A stretch of 64,000 nt of DNA, from NCBI GenBank assembly GCA_030651815.1, contig JAUSBW010000268.1:1-64000 (forward strand). Reading direction: 5' to 3'. How positions within the stretch are numbered: the stretch's first letter is position 1; the number at the start of each line of letters is the position of its first letter. The notes beneath the pieces are model-generated. The model was given only the letters and a program-made list of their open reading frames with translations. It did not search any database and was not told where the DNA came from. A program made the translations under genes and the position numbers. The stretch comes from Methanoregula sp. (GTDB lineage Archaea; Halobacteriota; Methanomicrobia; Methanomicrobiales; Methanospirillaceae). Of the stretch, positions 10,733 to 20,456 are shown piece after piece.

Positions 10733-11984
10733 GGCTGCTTCCCTCCGGACAGTTACCTTCCACTACAAGCGTGCGGGGCGTGTCCGTCACCACGAGCTCG
10801 TTTTTCAGTGTTTCTTCATCATCGGCGCGACATAGTACCGGATCTGCCCACATGAGATAGGGGACCGGATCATAGGACCGTTGTTTACCGGTCATCGCTG
10901 TGCAATTGTTGTTCATCACGATACAGAGCAGCGGAAGCCGCTTCTCGTACACATCGATCAAGGCATTCAGGCCGGAATGGAGCAGCGCATAGTCGCCGAT
11001 CAGGGCGACTTTGGTGCTCCGTGCGGCAACCGCGATACCCGCACCCAAACCGTAACTGGCCACACCCAGTTCGTACGGGGGGGTCATTGCGAGTATTGAA
11101 CAGCCTGCATCGCAGATCATTTTCATCCGCCGTTCTTTGAGAATATTCATCATAGGCTTGAAGGGGCATGCTTTACAGAACGTCCGGTAATACCCCCGGT
11201 CCTCCATCACCTGTGGGGGTTGCCGGGGAACAGGCGGTTGCAGCCCCCGGTGATCGCGGACAAAGGTCCGACCGGACTCGTGCACGTCTTTTGCATGCCG
11301 GGCCCGTTCCGGCAGGGGGTGAACAGTAACAATCCGGGTGTTTCCCGGCGCAGCTCCAACACCGGCAGGCTCTCCCTTCCACTGGTTTAATGCCGAAGCG
11401 TTCGACCAGTCAAACATGGTCCGGTACAGCTCTTCAGCGGCCGTTACCCGCCCGTTCATCGTCCATGACCGATCGGAGAGCCGCCCTTTCCCGGGGTACC
11501 GCGGTACAGGTAAATATTCCACCTCCGCATCGAGTATTCCGGAGGTCAGCCTGAGCATCGCAACCCGGGAGAACTGCTCTGAGGCTGCAAGCGCTGCCTC
11601 AACACCGGCATAACAGGTGGAGGCATCCGGTTCGATCACGGGAAGTTCTGCCAGCTCACCGTAATACCGGGAATCCTGTGCAGTCTGGGACCCGTGGGCT
11701 TCCGGGTCATCCCCGGCTACGATGAGCACACCCCCAATGAGACCCTGTGTGGTTGCCTGCAGCAGAGGATCGGCACAGGCATTCACGCCGACATTTTTTA
11801 TGATCACCGCAACCCTTCGTCCCTCAAGCGAGTCACCCAGCGCGTACTCGAGTGCGGTTTTTTCATTGATCACCATCTCTGCACGGGTCCGGGCACCCAG
11901 TTCAGTAACGGGAAATCCCGGTACCGTATATTGCCGGTCGGTACACGCAAGCAGCGCTTTTGTGATCACATCAATGCCTTTCAT
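10713..11984 (-). CDS. TPP-dependent 2-oxoacid enzyme (indolepyruvate oxidoreductase alpha-like, no ferredoxin domain)
   Basis: PGFPVTELGARTRAEMVINEKTALEYALG..., GDYALLHSGLNALIDV...IVMNNNCTAMTG. Confidence 0.75.
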   Translation of the reverse strand: MKGIDVITKALLACTDRQYTVPGFPVTELGARTRAEMVINEKTALEYALGDSLEGRRVAVIIKNVGVNACADPLLQATTQGLIGGVLIVAGDDPEAHGSQTAQDSRYYGELAELPVIEPDASTCYAGVEAALAASEQFSRVAMLRLTSGILDAEVEYLPVPRYPGKGRLSDRSWTMNGRVTAAEELYRTMFDWSNASALNQWKGEPAGVGAAPGNTRIVTVHPLPERARHAKDVHESGRTFVRDHRGLQPPVPRQPPQVMEDRGYYRTFCKACPFKPMMNILKERRMKMICDAGCSILAMTPPYELGVASYGLGAGIAVAARSTKVALIGDYALLHSGLNALIDVYEKRLPLLCIVMNNNCTAMTGKQRSYDPVPYLMWADPVLCRADDEETLKNELVVTDTPRTLVVEGNCPEGSSHETVEY

Positions 11985-12950
11985 CTAGTCCCTCCCCGGC
12001 ACCAGATCGCAGCCCGTACAGTTCGTGCACATGGTGAGTGCCTGACGGGGATCAAGCCCGGCTCTGGCAAGTTCGCGTTCGTGGATACCAAAGATCTTTT
12101 TTAACCGTTCCGCAGAAGGGCGTGGGGCTCGATCAAGTTCGGCAACCGGGTTGAGCGGGCGCAGCACAGGAATAACCCCGTGAGAGGTGAGCCGTTTGAT
12201 ACAAGCCTCCATCTCCCCGTCGGTCTCACCAAGCCCAATAATTACGTTTGAGAACACCCTGCTTTTCCCAAAGAGTTCCACCGATCGGTCGAGCACACGC
12301 CAGAGTTGTTCATAATCAAGCCCCGGGCACTGCTTTGCAAAAATGGTCGGCGTTGCCGCCTCTATGTTAAACTTCACTTCTGCCACACCGAGTGCCTTGA
12401 GCCGGTCGGGGGTCTTGTCAGCAGAATAGATGGATACTCCGATAGGAAGATCGTAGACCCGTAGGTGCTTTACCACCTCAAGCACATAGGATTCCTCCTC
12501 TTCGATCGTCTCAAGTACACCACTGGTAATTGAGATTGCCGTAATCCGGTGCCGGACTGATTCGATCATCCCCATGATCTCCTCAATCGTCTTTCGTTTG
12601 CCGCCCAGCGTGGGCACCGGGCAGTAGCGGCAATGGAAGATGCAGCTGCCCGTCACAGTGATGAACGCCTGGTCGGGACAGTGGCATCCCGGCTCAAGGA
12701 GTTTTCCGGATATTAATGCCCCCTCAAAATAGAGGTCCGCAACCCCGTTGCCCCGGTGGGCGATCTCCACTTCACTGAAAGGGTTCAGGACAAGCTTGAC
12801 CCGGTGGCTGCCCATGGCAAAGAAGACTGCACCGCTCCCACCGGCACCCGGGCCTGCAGTTGAACGGGCAATGTACTGTTCCGCAGGTTCACCGGAGATA
12901 CGCGCTGAACCGGCAGAGAGGAGCCGGGCTTTTAAGTCTGTCCACTGCAT
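11985..12950 (-). CDS. Radical SAM protein
   Basis: CIFHCRYCPVP (CX3CX2C) and C-terminal CTNCTGC. Confidence 0.85.
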   Translation of the reverse strand: MQWTDLKARLLSAGSARISGEPAEQYIARSTAGPGAGGSGAVFFAMGSHRVKLVLNPFSEVEIAHRGNGVADLYFEGALISGKLLEPGCHCPDQAFITVTGSCIFHCRYCPVPTLGGKRKTIEEIMGMIESVRHRITAISITSGVLETIEEEESYVLEVVKHLRVYDLPIGVSIYSADKTPDRLKALGVAEVKFNIEAATPTIFAKQCPGLDYEQLWRVLDRSVELFGKSRVFSNVIIGLGETDGEMEACIKRLTSHGVIPVLRPLNPVAELDRAPRPSAERLKKIFGIHERELARAGLDPRQALTMCTNCTGCDLVPGRD

Positions 12951-13828
12951 AGTTCAAGTGCCTCCTCGTACCGGGTGAAGAACGGGATGGCCGCAACTGC
13001 CCCGGTGATACCCCTGCCGTTCATGATGATGGTTAAGTCCTTGTCCCTGATCTGTTCCAGCAGCCCCGGTTGGACCTCGCCGCGTTTCACCTTCCGACCG
13101 TATGCAAGCAGTTCCTCAGAAGGGGAAAAACCGGTGTACACTGCCATACCGGTCTTTTGGGAGAGGGTATATTTTTTTAAGAGTGTGTGGAACCGTTCGG
13201 TGAGCCCTGCTGGATCCGTTGTGGCAAACTCTGCAACAAGGCCAACGCAGTTCTTTGTCCGGTACGGCACCGGAAAGAGCTGGACTATCGTATGCGAGAG
13301 ATAGACTGAATGTTTATCTTCCACTGCTTTTGCGATATTATGGACAAGGGTCCACGTTGCCCCTTCTTCCGGAGTATCTGTGTCATCCACCCCAATGAGC
13401 ACCCGCTGCATCCGGGGCATCCAGATTGTAGCGCCTGCGACTTTTCCTCCACCAGCAGGATCGCTCCGGCTCCGCAGGACCCCGCGTGCATCCGAACGGC
13501 AGGCTGCTGCACCCACACCGCCCCCGCCCATGCCGATATACGAGACTGAAATCTCGGACTGGTCAACGGTACACTCCGAAATGCCTGCCGGGAACCGGGA
13601 ACCTTCGAGTGCAAGATCCACGGATTGTGGTTTTAAGAGATACCGCATGGTTGAACCCATACAACGCACATTCTCCACCACCGGACTCTGGGCGTAGTGG
13701 TGTTTCGACCACATCGCACCGCCAACACAGTCAAAAAACTCGATCAGTTCCACCCGGCTGCCGGTCTCATCTGCAACTGCCACAATCTGTGGGTAGTGGA
13801 TTACATAGGGTTCAGAGATGCTCGCCAT
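12932..13828 (-). CDS. Methanogenesis marker protein 11-like
   Basis: TiaS-like VLIGVDDTDTPEEGATW, FPVPYRTKNCVGLVAEFAT; heads CoB operon. Confidence 0.75.
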   Translation of the reverse strand: MASISEPYVIHYPQIVAVADETGSRVELIEFFDCVGGAMWSKHHYAQSPVVENVRCMGSTMRYLLKPQSVDLALEGSRFPAGISECTVDQSEISVSYIGMGGGGVGAAACRSDARGVLRSRSDPAGGGKVAGATIWMPRMQRVLIGVDDTDTPEEGATWTLVHNIAKAVEDKHSVYLSHTIVQLFPVPYRTKNCVGLVAEFATTDPAGLTERFHTLLKKYTLSQKTGMAVYTGFSPSEELLAYGRKVKRGEVQPGLLEQIRDKDLTIIMNGRGITGAVAAIPFFTRYEEALELCSGQT

Positions 13829-14174
13829 CTTGGTACTACCTCAACGCCCCGGGTGCACAGGAGCTCTGCGCGGCCCGGGGATCGCAATTCTTCCGGCATG
13901 TCTGCCCGATATTACAGGAAATTTCTGAATAAAGAGCAAAACAAAAACACTCTCGTACCTCGTTAAGATTCAGGGAGATCATGTTATCGCCGAAATTCTC
14001 GTTAACAAGAGATTCGGCAATAACAGTATTTATAGCAATCGATTAAGTGCCAGAAAATGTTCAGTTATCGTATCTACTCTAACGAGAAAAACAATTTAAA
14101 ATCCCATGAATCCGATGGTAAAAAGCGTACAGCAGCATGAAAACGGCGATAGCCGTTTCCATATTAAAAAAGGA

Positions 14175-15059
14175 TTAGAGAATTTTGTGAAGCTCGATCT
14201 TATAAGGTCCAAGCGTGCCGCCAAAGTTACCGGCAGTGATGAACTTCACGCCCGGCACCATGACTGCTGCTTTGACACCTGCTGCCATGGCTGCTGCAAC
14301 GGACTTCTCATCAATACCGTCAATAACAATCTCATAAACCCCTTTGATCCCGGCAGGGATCTTGGAGTCCGGGACTTTTTCCCGGAGTGTCGGGCAGTAC
14401 TTCTCATTGGTTGAAGCGGGCATGAACTTGTATTTCAGGCTGCCCACTTTTGAGCCGCTTGCAACAATCCCACCGGGGAAACTTGTGATAGTGCCCGGGA
14501 CTTTGGCTATGGCATCTACTGCAGCCTGTGCTCCCATGAGGGCTGCCATCTGGTTCTCTGCCATCACAAAGAAGTTGCCACCGGCTACACCCTTGACAAT
14601 GCCAAACTCTTCTTCACCGATATATTCCCCTTCCATGATCGGGATGACCCAGCATTTCCTTCCGCCAACCTCTTTCTGGTACTCGTGACCATCTCCGAAG
14701 AAGTGAAGTTTTACCTGGATCTTCTCTTCAGAGTTGGTAATACCGTTAAAGACTGCGGTCGTTGGTGCAGTGAGTACGCACTCAGCGAGGCGCTCGACAA
14801 CCTGATCCTTGATCTTCTTCTTACCCGCACAGATCAGGATTGAGACACCCGGGCGGCCGTCAGGGGTCTGTGAGCCGTCAAGTTCCTGTTCGATCCCCGC
14901 TTCGCACGGGCACCCTATCGCAGATGTAGCAAAGCCGGTTGCCTCGGTTGCTGCTTTCCTTGCCCATTCAGTGGTGACTGCTGTGATGATCACCCGGCAG
15001 ACCCATGTAGGGAATGCCTCTGCAAATTCGTTGTCAATGGTAACTCCGTTGATTTCCAT
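14175..15059 (-). CDS. ftr: Formylmethanofuran--tetrahydromethanopterin N-formyltransferase
   Basis: MEINGVTIDNEFAEAFPTWVCRVIITAVT...ATSAIGCPCEAGIE. Confidence 0.97.
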   Translation of the reverse strand: MEINGVTIDNEFAEAFPTWVCRVIITAVTTEWARKAATEATGFATSAIGCPCEAGIEQELDGSQTPDGRPGVSILICAGKKKIKDQVVERLAECVLTAPTTAVFNGITNSEEKIQVKLHFFGDGHEYQKEVGGRKCWVIPIMEGEYIGEEEFGIVKGVAGGNFFVMAENQMAALMGAQAAVDAIAKVPGTITSFPGGIVASGSKVGSLKYKFMPASTNEKYCPTLREKVPDSKIPAGIKGVYEIVIDGIDEKSVAAAMAAGVKAAVMVPGVKFITAGNFGGTLGPYKIELHKIL

Positions 15060-15285
15060 ACGATAACCTCCGATACCACAATGGTATTATGATTGGTATT
15101 GAATAAATTTTCTAAATTAATTCCTGTACAGAAGAGCGCACAACTAACCGGCAATTAAGTACACAATATTTGATTAATCTTAATGAAGAGTATAGAGATT
15201 AGAATTGAAAATCTTTGACAAAATGCTCTTTTTATCGGGTAAATTTCAGAACATTTATCTACATTCTTCTACCACTTTTGGATAG

Positions 15286-15301
15286 TCGATTTTAAAATCG
15301 A
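15286..15301. promoter_or_regulatory. Perfect 16-bp palindrome TCGATTTTAAAATCGA upstream of fwdG-like gene
   Basis: Direct sequence reading; centred about 30 bp before ATG 15324. Confidence 0.5.
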
Positions 15302-15323
15302 TCATAGCTGGTGCGTAAAAAGT

Positions 15324-15590
15324 ATGGCATTTGCAGTGCATATTAACATGGTAAACTGTACTGGCTGTAACAATTGTGTAGTCGCGTACCCCGTCGACGC
15401 ATTGGAACTTCATACTGTGGATCCATCAACATATGATAAGATCTATAAAGTCAGGGACGGCAAGTCCATTGTTCTTGACTTCAAAGGTGAACTCTGCGCC
15501 GGTTGCGGTGTTTGCGTTCAGGCATGCCCGCACGATGTTATTAAGCTAAAATTACCCTGGGAATCCAGAGCACAGGCAAACGTACTATAA
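15324..15590 (+). CDS. fwdG: FwdG-like 2[4Fe-4S] ferredoxin subunit
   Basis: NMVNCTGCNNCVVAYPVDALEL...CAGCGVCVQACPHDVIKL, next to fwdF. Confidence 0.75.
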   Translation: MAFAVHINMVNCTGCNNCVVAYPVDALELHTVDPSTYDKIYKVRDGKSIVLDFKGELCAGCGVCVQACPHDVIKLKLPWESRAQANVL

Positions 15591-15613
15591 TGGTATTGCA
15601 TGAGGGTTAATTC

Positions 15614-16810
15614 ATGAACAATCTGTTTCCCAAATTTTCCAAAAAGAGGGATGGGGTCAACGTTGTAATGGAGCAGAAACTCCTTCAGAACGTGAACAAC
15701 CTTATTCTCAATGCAGAGACCTGCACGGGATGCGGTATATGTGTGGAGGCTTGTCCTGAGGAAGCTATTGTCCTCGGGCTCGTCGGTGCATCGAAGCGTG
15801 GCGCAATCAATTACGCTGCTCCTGTCGATGTCGACGAGGTCAAGTGTTCATACTGCGGCGTCTGCGTCATAATGTGCCCATTCAATGCATTGACCTTAAA
15901 AGTGGATGGACAGGAGAGACTACCGATCCTTGAGAAGGAAGGGTTCCCGCAATATGATATGAAAGCTGAGATTGATGACGAGAAATGCGTCAAGTGCACG
16001 ATCTGCGAAGAGGTCTGCCCGCGTGACGCCATTGACCGCAACGTCCCTGCTTTTGAAGGAACCTACAAAGGACCGGTTATTGGAGCAAGGGAAAGGCAGA
16101 CAGCGATCAAAACCAAGACGACCTTTAAGGTTGATATGGAAAAATGTTCGTTGTGCGGTCTTTGTGGCGCACTCTGTCCGGCAATCACGGTAAAACACAA
16201 GGAATTTACCGCAGAAACCGGAAAAGTCGAGGCAGTTGCTGACCCGAACACCGGGCTCCCGTGGGACGAGACCAAATGTGATGCATGCAAGGTGTGTGTC
16301 GAGGCATGTCCCGAAGAGTGCATCACCGTCGAGCGCGAGGTTATCAGCGATAAAGTTGAGGGCAAGGTCAGCATTATCCAGGACAACTGCTGCACCTGCC
16401 AGTGGTGTTCACGTAATTGCCCGCCCGAGGCAATAACGGTAGAGAAGATTTTTGAAGGAGATATTGAATTCCACGCCGAGAAATGCCCCGGTGGCTGCTC
16501 AACGTGTGCAGATATCTGCCCGGCAAATGCGATCTATCTCCCGAGCCCGGTTGCAGCAGCTGACATGAAACGTGACAGCATTGAAGCAACCATTGCAGTC
16601 AACAAGGATTACTGTATCCTGTGCGGAGCGTGTGTCAACGCCTGCCCCGGTGAAGACATCATTGTTATGCAGAGGACCGGCGTTCGTATGAAAGGCACGG
16701 AGACTGACCTGTTCAAGAAGATCAAAGAGAAACTTTTCACCAAGAGAACCTCGAAGGTCAAAGAGGAGATCACCGGACAGGTTAACCTCAAACAGATGGA
16801 GAAGGCGTGA
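15614..16810 (+). CDS. fwdF: Polyferredoxin, formylmethanofuran dehydrogenase subunit F
   Basis: Multiple CX2CX2CX3CP motifs across 398 aa. Confidence 0.9.
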   Translation: MNNLFPKFSKKRDGVNVVMEQKLLQNVNNLILNAETCTGCGICVEACPEEAIVLGLVGASKRGAINYAAPVDVDEVKCSYCGVCVIMCPFNALTLKVDGQERLPILEKEGFPQYDMKAEIDDEKCVKCTICEEVCPRDAIDRNVPAFEGTYKGPVIGARERQTAIKTKTTFKVDMEKCSLCGLCGALCPAITVKHKEFTAETGKVEAVADPNTGLPWDETKCDACKVCVEACPEECITVEREVISDKVEGKVSIIQDNCCTCQWCSRNCPPEAITVEKIFEGDIEFHAEKCPGGCSTCADICPANAIYLPSPVAAADMKRDSIEATIAVNKDYCILCGACVNACPGEDIIVMQRTGVRMKGTETDLFKKIKEKLFTKRTSKVKEEITGQVNLKQMEKA

Positions 16811-16815
16811 GTTCC

Positions 16816-17397
16816 ATGGTAAGAACAAAAGGTTACCCAGCAGCGCTGGATCAGAAACTCCAGGACACGAGACTTCACAATGATGACTCAAACCCTGAGT
16901 TCACGAAGAACGTGAAAGCCATCTCACGCACTACTGCACACATGTGCTACCAGTGCGGAACCTGTACCGGCTCCTGCCCGTCTGCTCCCCGCAGCACTTA
17001 CCGCATCCGCAAATTTATGCGGAGAGCGGTGCTCGGGCTTGAGAACGAAGCATTGACCGATCCGGATCTCTGGCTCTGTACTACCTGTTACAGCTGTTCA
17101 GACCGCTGCCCACGGGATATCATCCCCACAGATGTCATCATGGCCATGAGGAACCTCGCATTCAAGAGAGATATTATACCGGTCAACTTCCTCAAGACTG
17201 TGCAGTCTATCTATAAGACCGGACACGGTGTGCCCAACAACGATGTCAACCGTGCAGCCCGCGAGAAGATCGGGCTCTCACGCGACCCGCCGACCACCCA
17301 TATGTACCCTGAATATATCCCCGGCATCCAGAAGATCCTTGACCACTACAACCTCAAGGCAAATTCCGACCGGATTGTAAAGGAAAGGGAGGGCTAA
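16816..17397 (+). CDS. hdrC: CoB--CoM heterodisulfide reductase subunit C
   Basis: CYQCGTCTGSCPS, CTTCYSCSDRCPRDI. Confidence 0.95.
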   Translation: MVRTKGYPAALDQKLQDTRLHNDDSNPEFTKNVKAISRTTAHMCYQCGTCTGSCPSAPRSTYRIRKFMRRAVLGLENEALTDPDLWLCTTCYSCSDRCPRDIIPTDVIMAMRNLAFKRDIIPVNFLKTVQSIYKTGHGVPNNDVNRAAREKIGLSRDPPTTHMYPEYIPGIQKILDHYNLKANSDRIVKEREG

Positions 17398-17403
17398 GAT
17401 ACC

Positions 17404-18321
17404 ATGTCAGAATCAAAATTCAAGTTCGCATTCTATCTCGGCTGCATTGCCCCCAACCGGTATCCCGGTGTCGAATCTGCCTCCATCAAGGCCATGAAAA
17501 AACTCGGCGTTGAGCTGGTTCCCTTAAAGGGTGCAAGCTGCTGCCCGGCACCAGGTGCATTCGGTTCTATCGATCTCAATGTATTCTATGCAATGGCAGC
17601 CCGGAATCTTGTCCTTGCTGAGCAGATGAAGATGGATATCGCCCTTGTCTGCAACGGTTGCTATAAGTCGATCTGGGAAGTCAACCACAAGCTCAAGCAC
17701 AACAAGGATCTCCGCGACAATGTCAACGAAGTTCTCAAGGAAGTTGACATGGAGTACAAGGGTACCATCAACGTGTACCACACTGCTGAGCTTCTTTATA
17801 ACGACAAATTCATCGGGGTCGACAAGGTTCGCGACAGCGTCACCAACCCCCTGACGGGAGCACGCATCGCAGTCCACTACGGATGTCACTTAACAAAACC
17901 CCACAAGGACCGGGAGTTTGAAAAGGAGGTCATGCTCAATACCGAGCACCCCGTATGGATGGAAGAACTGGTTGCTGCACTCGGTGCAACTCCGGTGGAA
18001 TACCGCAACAAGATGCAGTGCTGTGGCGCCGGCGGCGGTGTCCGTGGGTACGATATTGTCCATGCGCTGGACATTGCCAATGAGAAACTGATCAATATAA
18101 CAGAGCAGAAGGTGGATGCCCTCACGGATATCTGCCCGTTCTGTCAGCTTCAGTTTGACCGCGGTCAGATCGAGATACAGGAAAAGTTTGGCGTGTCATA
18201 CAATTTACCCGTACTGCACTATGCCGAACTCCTCGGTCTGGCACAGGGAATGAGTCCGCAGGATCTCGGGCTGGATCTCCATGGAATCAGCTGCGAATCG
18301 TTCCTTCAGAAGGTGTTGTGA
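17404..18321 (+). CDS. hdrB: CoB--CoM heterodisulfide reductase subunit B
   Basis: CCG domains: GASCCPAPGAFGS, MQCCGAGGGVRG, TDICPFC. Confidence 0.96.
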   Translation: MSESKFKFAFYLGCIAPNRYPGVESASIKAMKKLGVELVPLKGASCCPAPGAFGSIDLNVFYAMAARNLVLAEQMKMDIALVCNGCYKSIWEVNHKLKHNKDLRDNVNEVLKEVDMEYKGTINVYHTAELLYNDKFIGVDKVRDSVTNPLTGARIAVHYGCHLTKPHKDREFEKEVMLNTEHPVWMEELVAALGATPVEYRNKMQCCGAGGGVRGYDIVHALDIANEKLINITEQKVDALTDICPFCQLQFDRGQIEIQEKFGVSYNLPVLHYAELLGLAQGMSPQDLGLDLHGISCESFLQKVL

Positions 18322-18332
18322 GGTGGTAAAAA

Positions 18333-20456
18333 ATGGTAGAAAAGAAGAAAACAACCACCAAAAAGACCGAGACCAAAAAAAAGGACACAAAGAAGGTGGC
18401 ACCCGTGAAACAGGAAATTAAAAAACAGGCACCCGTGAAGACAGGGCCCTCTGAGAAACCGCGTATCGGCGTTTTCATCTGTCACTGCGGTACCAACATT
18501 GCCGGCTCTATTGATATCAAGGATCTGGAAGCGTACGCAAAGACCATCCCGAATGTGGCCCACACAGACAACTACCAGTATGTCTGTTCCACACCCGGTC
18601 AGAAAAAAATTACCGATGCCATAAGAGACCAGAAACTCACCGGTACCGTTGTGGCGGCATGCTCACCGCGTCTCCATGAGCCAACCTTCAGGACAGCAAC
18701 CAAGGAAGGTGGCTTAAACCAGTTCCGGTTCGAGATGGCAAATATCCGCGAGCAGAATGCGTGGGTGCACATGCACGACAAGGAGGGTGCAACCGATAAG
18801 GCAAAGGATACCATACGGATTGCCGTTGCCAAGGCATCACTCTTAGAGGATCTCACACCCAAGACCGTGCCAGTCGAAAAGGCGGCAATGGTCGTAGGCG
18901 CAGGTATCGCAGGTATGCAGGCAGCACTCGATCTCGCTGCCGCTGGCATCAAGACCTACCTCATCGAATCTGCCCCGAGCATTGGCGGACGCATGTCCCA
19001 GCTGGACAAGACGTTTCCCACACTCGACTGTTCCCAGTGTATCTTAACCCCCAAGATGGTGGATGTCGGACGGGACTCAAATATCGAGCTGTACACCTAC
19101 TCTGAAGTCGATGCAGTCGAAGGTTACATAGGCAACTTTGACGTGACCATCCGCAAGAAGGCACGCGGTGTGCTCACCATGGCGGAGGCTGAAGCCCGCG
19201 GCATTATCGGCGGCGGCTGTAACGGCTGCGGTGACTGCGACCCGGTCTGCCCGGTTGTCAAGCCTAACGTGTTCGAGATGGGCATGAAGCCCAGAAAGGC
19301 GATCTACATCAACCACCCGCAGGTTGTCCCGCTTCTCTACACCATCGACTTTGACTCCTGTGTCAAGTGCGGGCTGTGTGTCACTGCCTGTGGTCCGGAG
19401 AGGAAGGCAATCGATCTCGAAGCAAAAGACGAATTTATCAAGGTCAAGGTGGGTACTGCCATTCTTGCAACCGGGTTTGAACTGTTCCCGATCGAGAAGA
19501 AGACTGAATGGGGATACAAGAAGTTTGAAAACGTCATCACCGGTCTCGAATTCGAGCGGCTGATCTGTGCTTCGGGCCCGACAAGCGGACATCTCGTCCG
19601 CCCAAGCGATGGCGAGACCCCCAAGCGCATTGCATTCCTGCTCTGCGCAGGGTCGCGTGACAACACCGGTGTTGGCAAGCCCTACTGCTCGCGGTTCTGC
19701 TGCATGTATTCATTAAAGCATGCCCACCAGATCTATGAGAAGATCCCGGGTGCCCAGACATACATCTTCTACATGGATATCCGGTCATTCGGTAAGGCGT
19801 ACGAGGAGTTCTATTACCGCATCCAGGATGAGGGTACAAAGTTTGTCCGCGGCCGTGTGGCCAACATCCTTGAGGATCCCAAGTCAAAGAACCTTCATGT
19901 CTATGCAGATGATACCCTGCTCGACCGCCCGATGGATCTGGAAGTCGATCTCGTAGTGCTCGCATCTGCAGTACAGCCATCTGAGGATACCAACCGGACC
20001 CGCAAGCTGTTCGGTGTCTCCTGTTCCATGGACGGCTGGCTGTTAGAAGCCCACCCGAAGTTAAACCCGTGCGGTACCACTACTGCCGGTGTCTTCCTTG
20101 CCGGTGTCTGCCAGGGACCAAAAGATATCCCCGACACCGTAGCATCTGCTGAAGGCGCAGCATCTGCGGCCAGTATCCCCATCCACAAGGGTGAGGTTGA
20201 ACTCGAGCCGTACTTTGCTACCTGCATTGAAGAGAAATGCGCAGGCTGCGGTATGTGTGTGAACCTCTGCCCGTACAGTGCCCTTGCGCTTGTCGACAAG
20301 GATGGTCGCACAGTCATGGAAGTAACCGAAGCCAAATGTAAAGGCTGCGGTACCTGCGGGGGCTTCTGCCCCGGTGGTGCAATCTGGATGAACCACTTTG
20401 CAACCCCCCAGATCGTGGCACAGATCGATGCATTCCTGCTCGGAGGTGAGCAGTAA
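18333..20456 (+). CDS. hdrA: CoB--CoM heterodisulfide reductase subunit A
   Basis: VFICHCGTNIAGSID, GAGIAGMQAALDLA, four-Cys Fe-S motifs, 707 aa. Confidence 0.97.
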   Translation: MVEKKKTTTKKTETKKKDTKKVAPVKQEIKKQAPVKTGPSEKPRIGVFICHCGTNIAGSIDIKDLEAYAKTIPNVAHTDNYQYVCSTPGQKKITDAIRDQKLTGTVVAACSPRLHEPTFRTATKEGGLNQFRFEMANIREQNAWVHMHDKEGATDKAKDTIRIAVAKASLLEDLTPKTVPVEKAAMVVGAGIAGMQAALDLAAAGIKTYLIESAPSIGGRMSQLDKTFPTLDCSQCILTPKMVDVGRDSNIELYTYSEVDAVEGYIGNFDVTIRKKARGVLTMAEAEARGIIGGGCNGCGDCDPVCPVVKPNVFEMGMKPRKAIYINHPQVVPLLYTIDFDSCVKCGLCVTACGPERKAIDLEAKDEFIKVKVGTAILATGFELFPIEKKTEWGYKKFENVITGLEFERLICASGPTSGHLVRPSDGETPKRIAFLLCAGSRDNTGVGKPYCSRFCCMYSLKHAHQIYEKIPGAQTYIFYMDIRSFGKAYEEFYYRIQDEGTKFVRGRVANILEDPKSKNLHVYADDTLLDRPMDLEVDLVVLASAVQPSEDTNRTRKLFGVSCSMDGWLLEAHPKLNPCGTTTAGVFLAGVCQGPKDIPDTVASAEGAASAASIPIHKGEVELEPYFATCIEEKCAGCGMCVNLCPYSALALVDKDGRTVMEVTEAKCKGCGTCGGFCPGGAIWMNHFATPQIVAQIDAFLLGGEQ

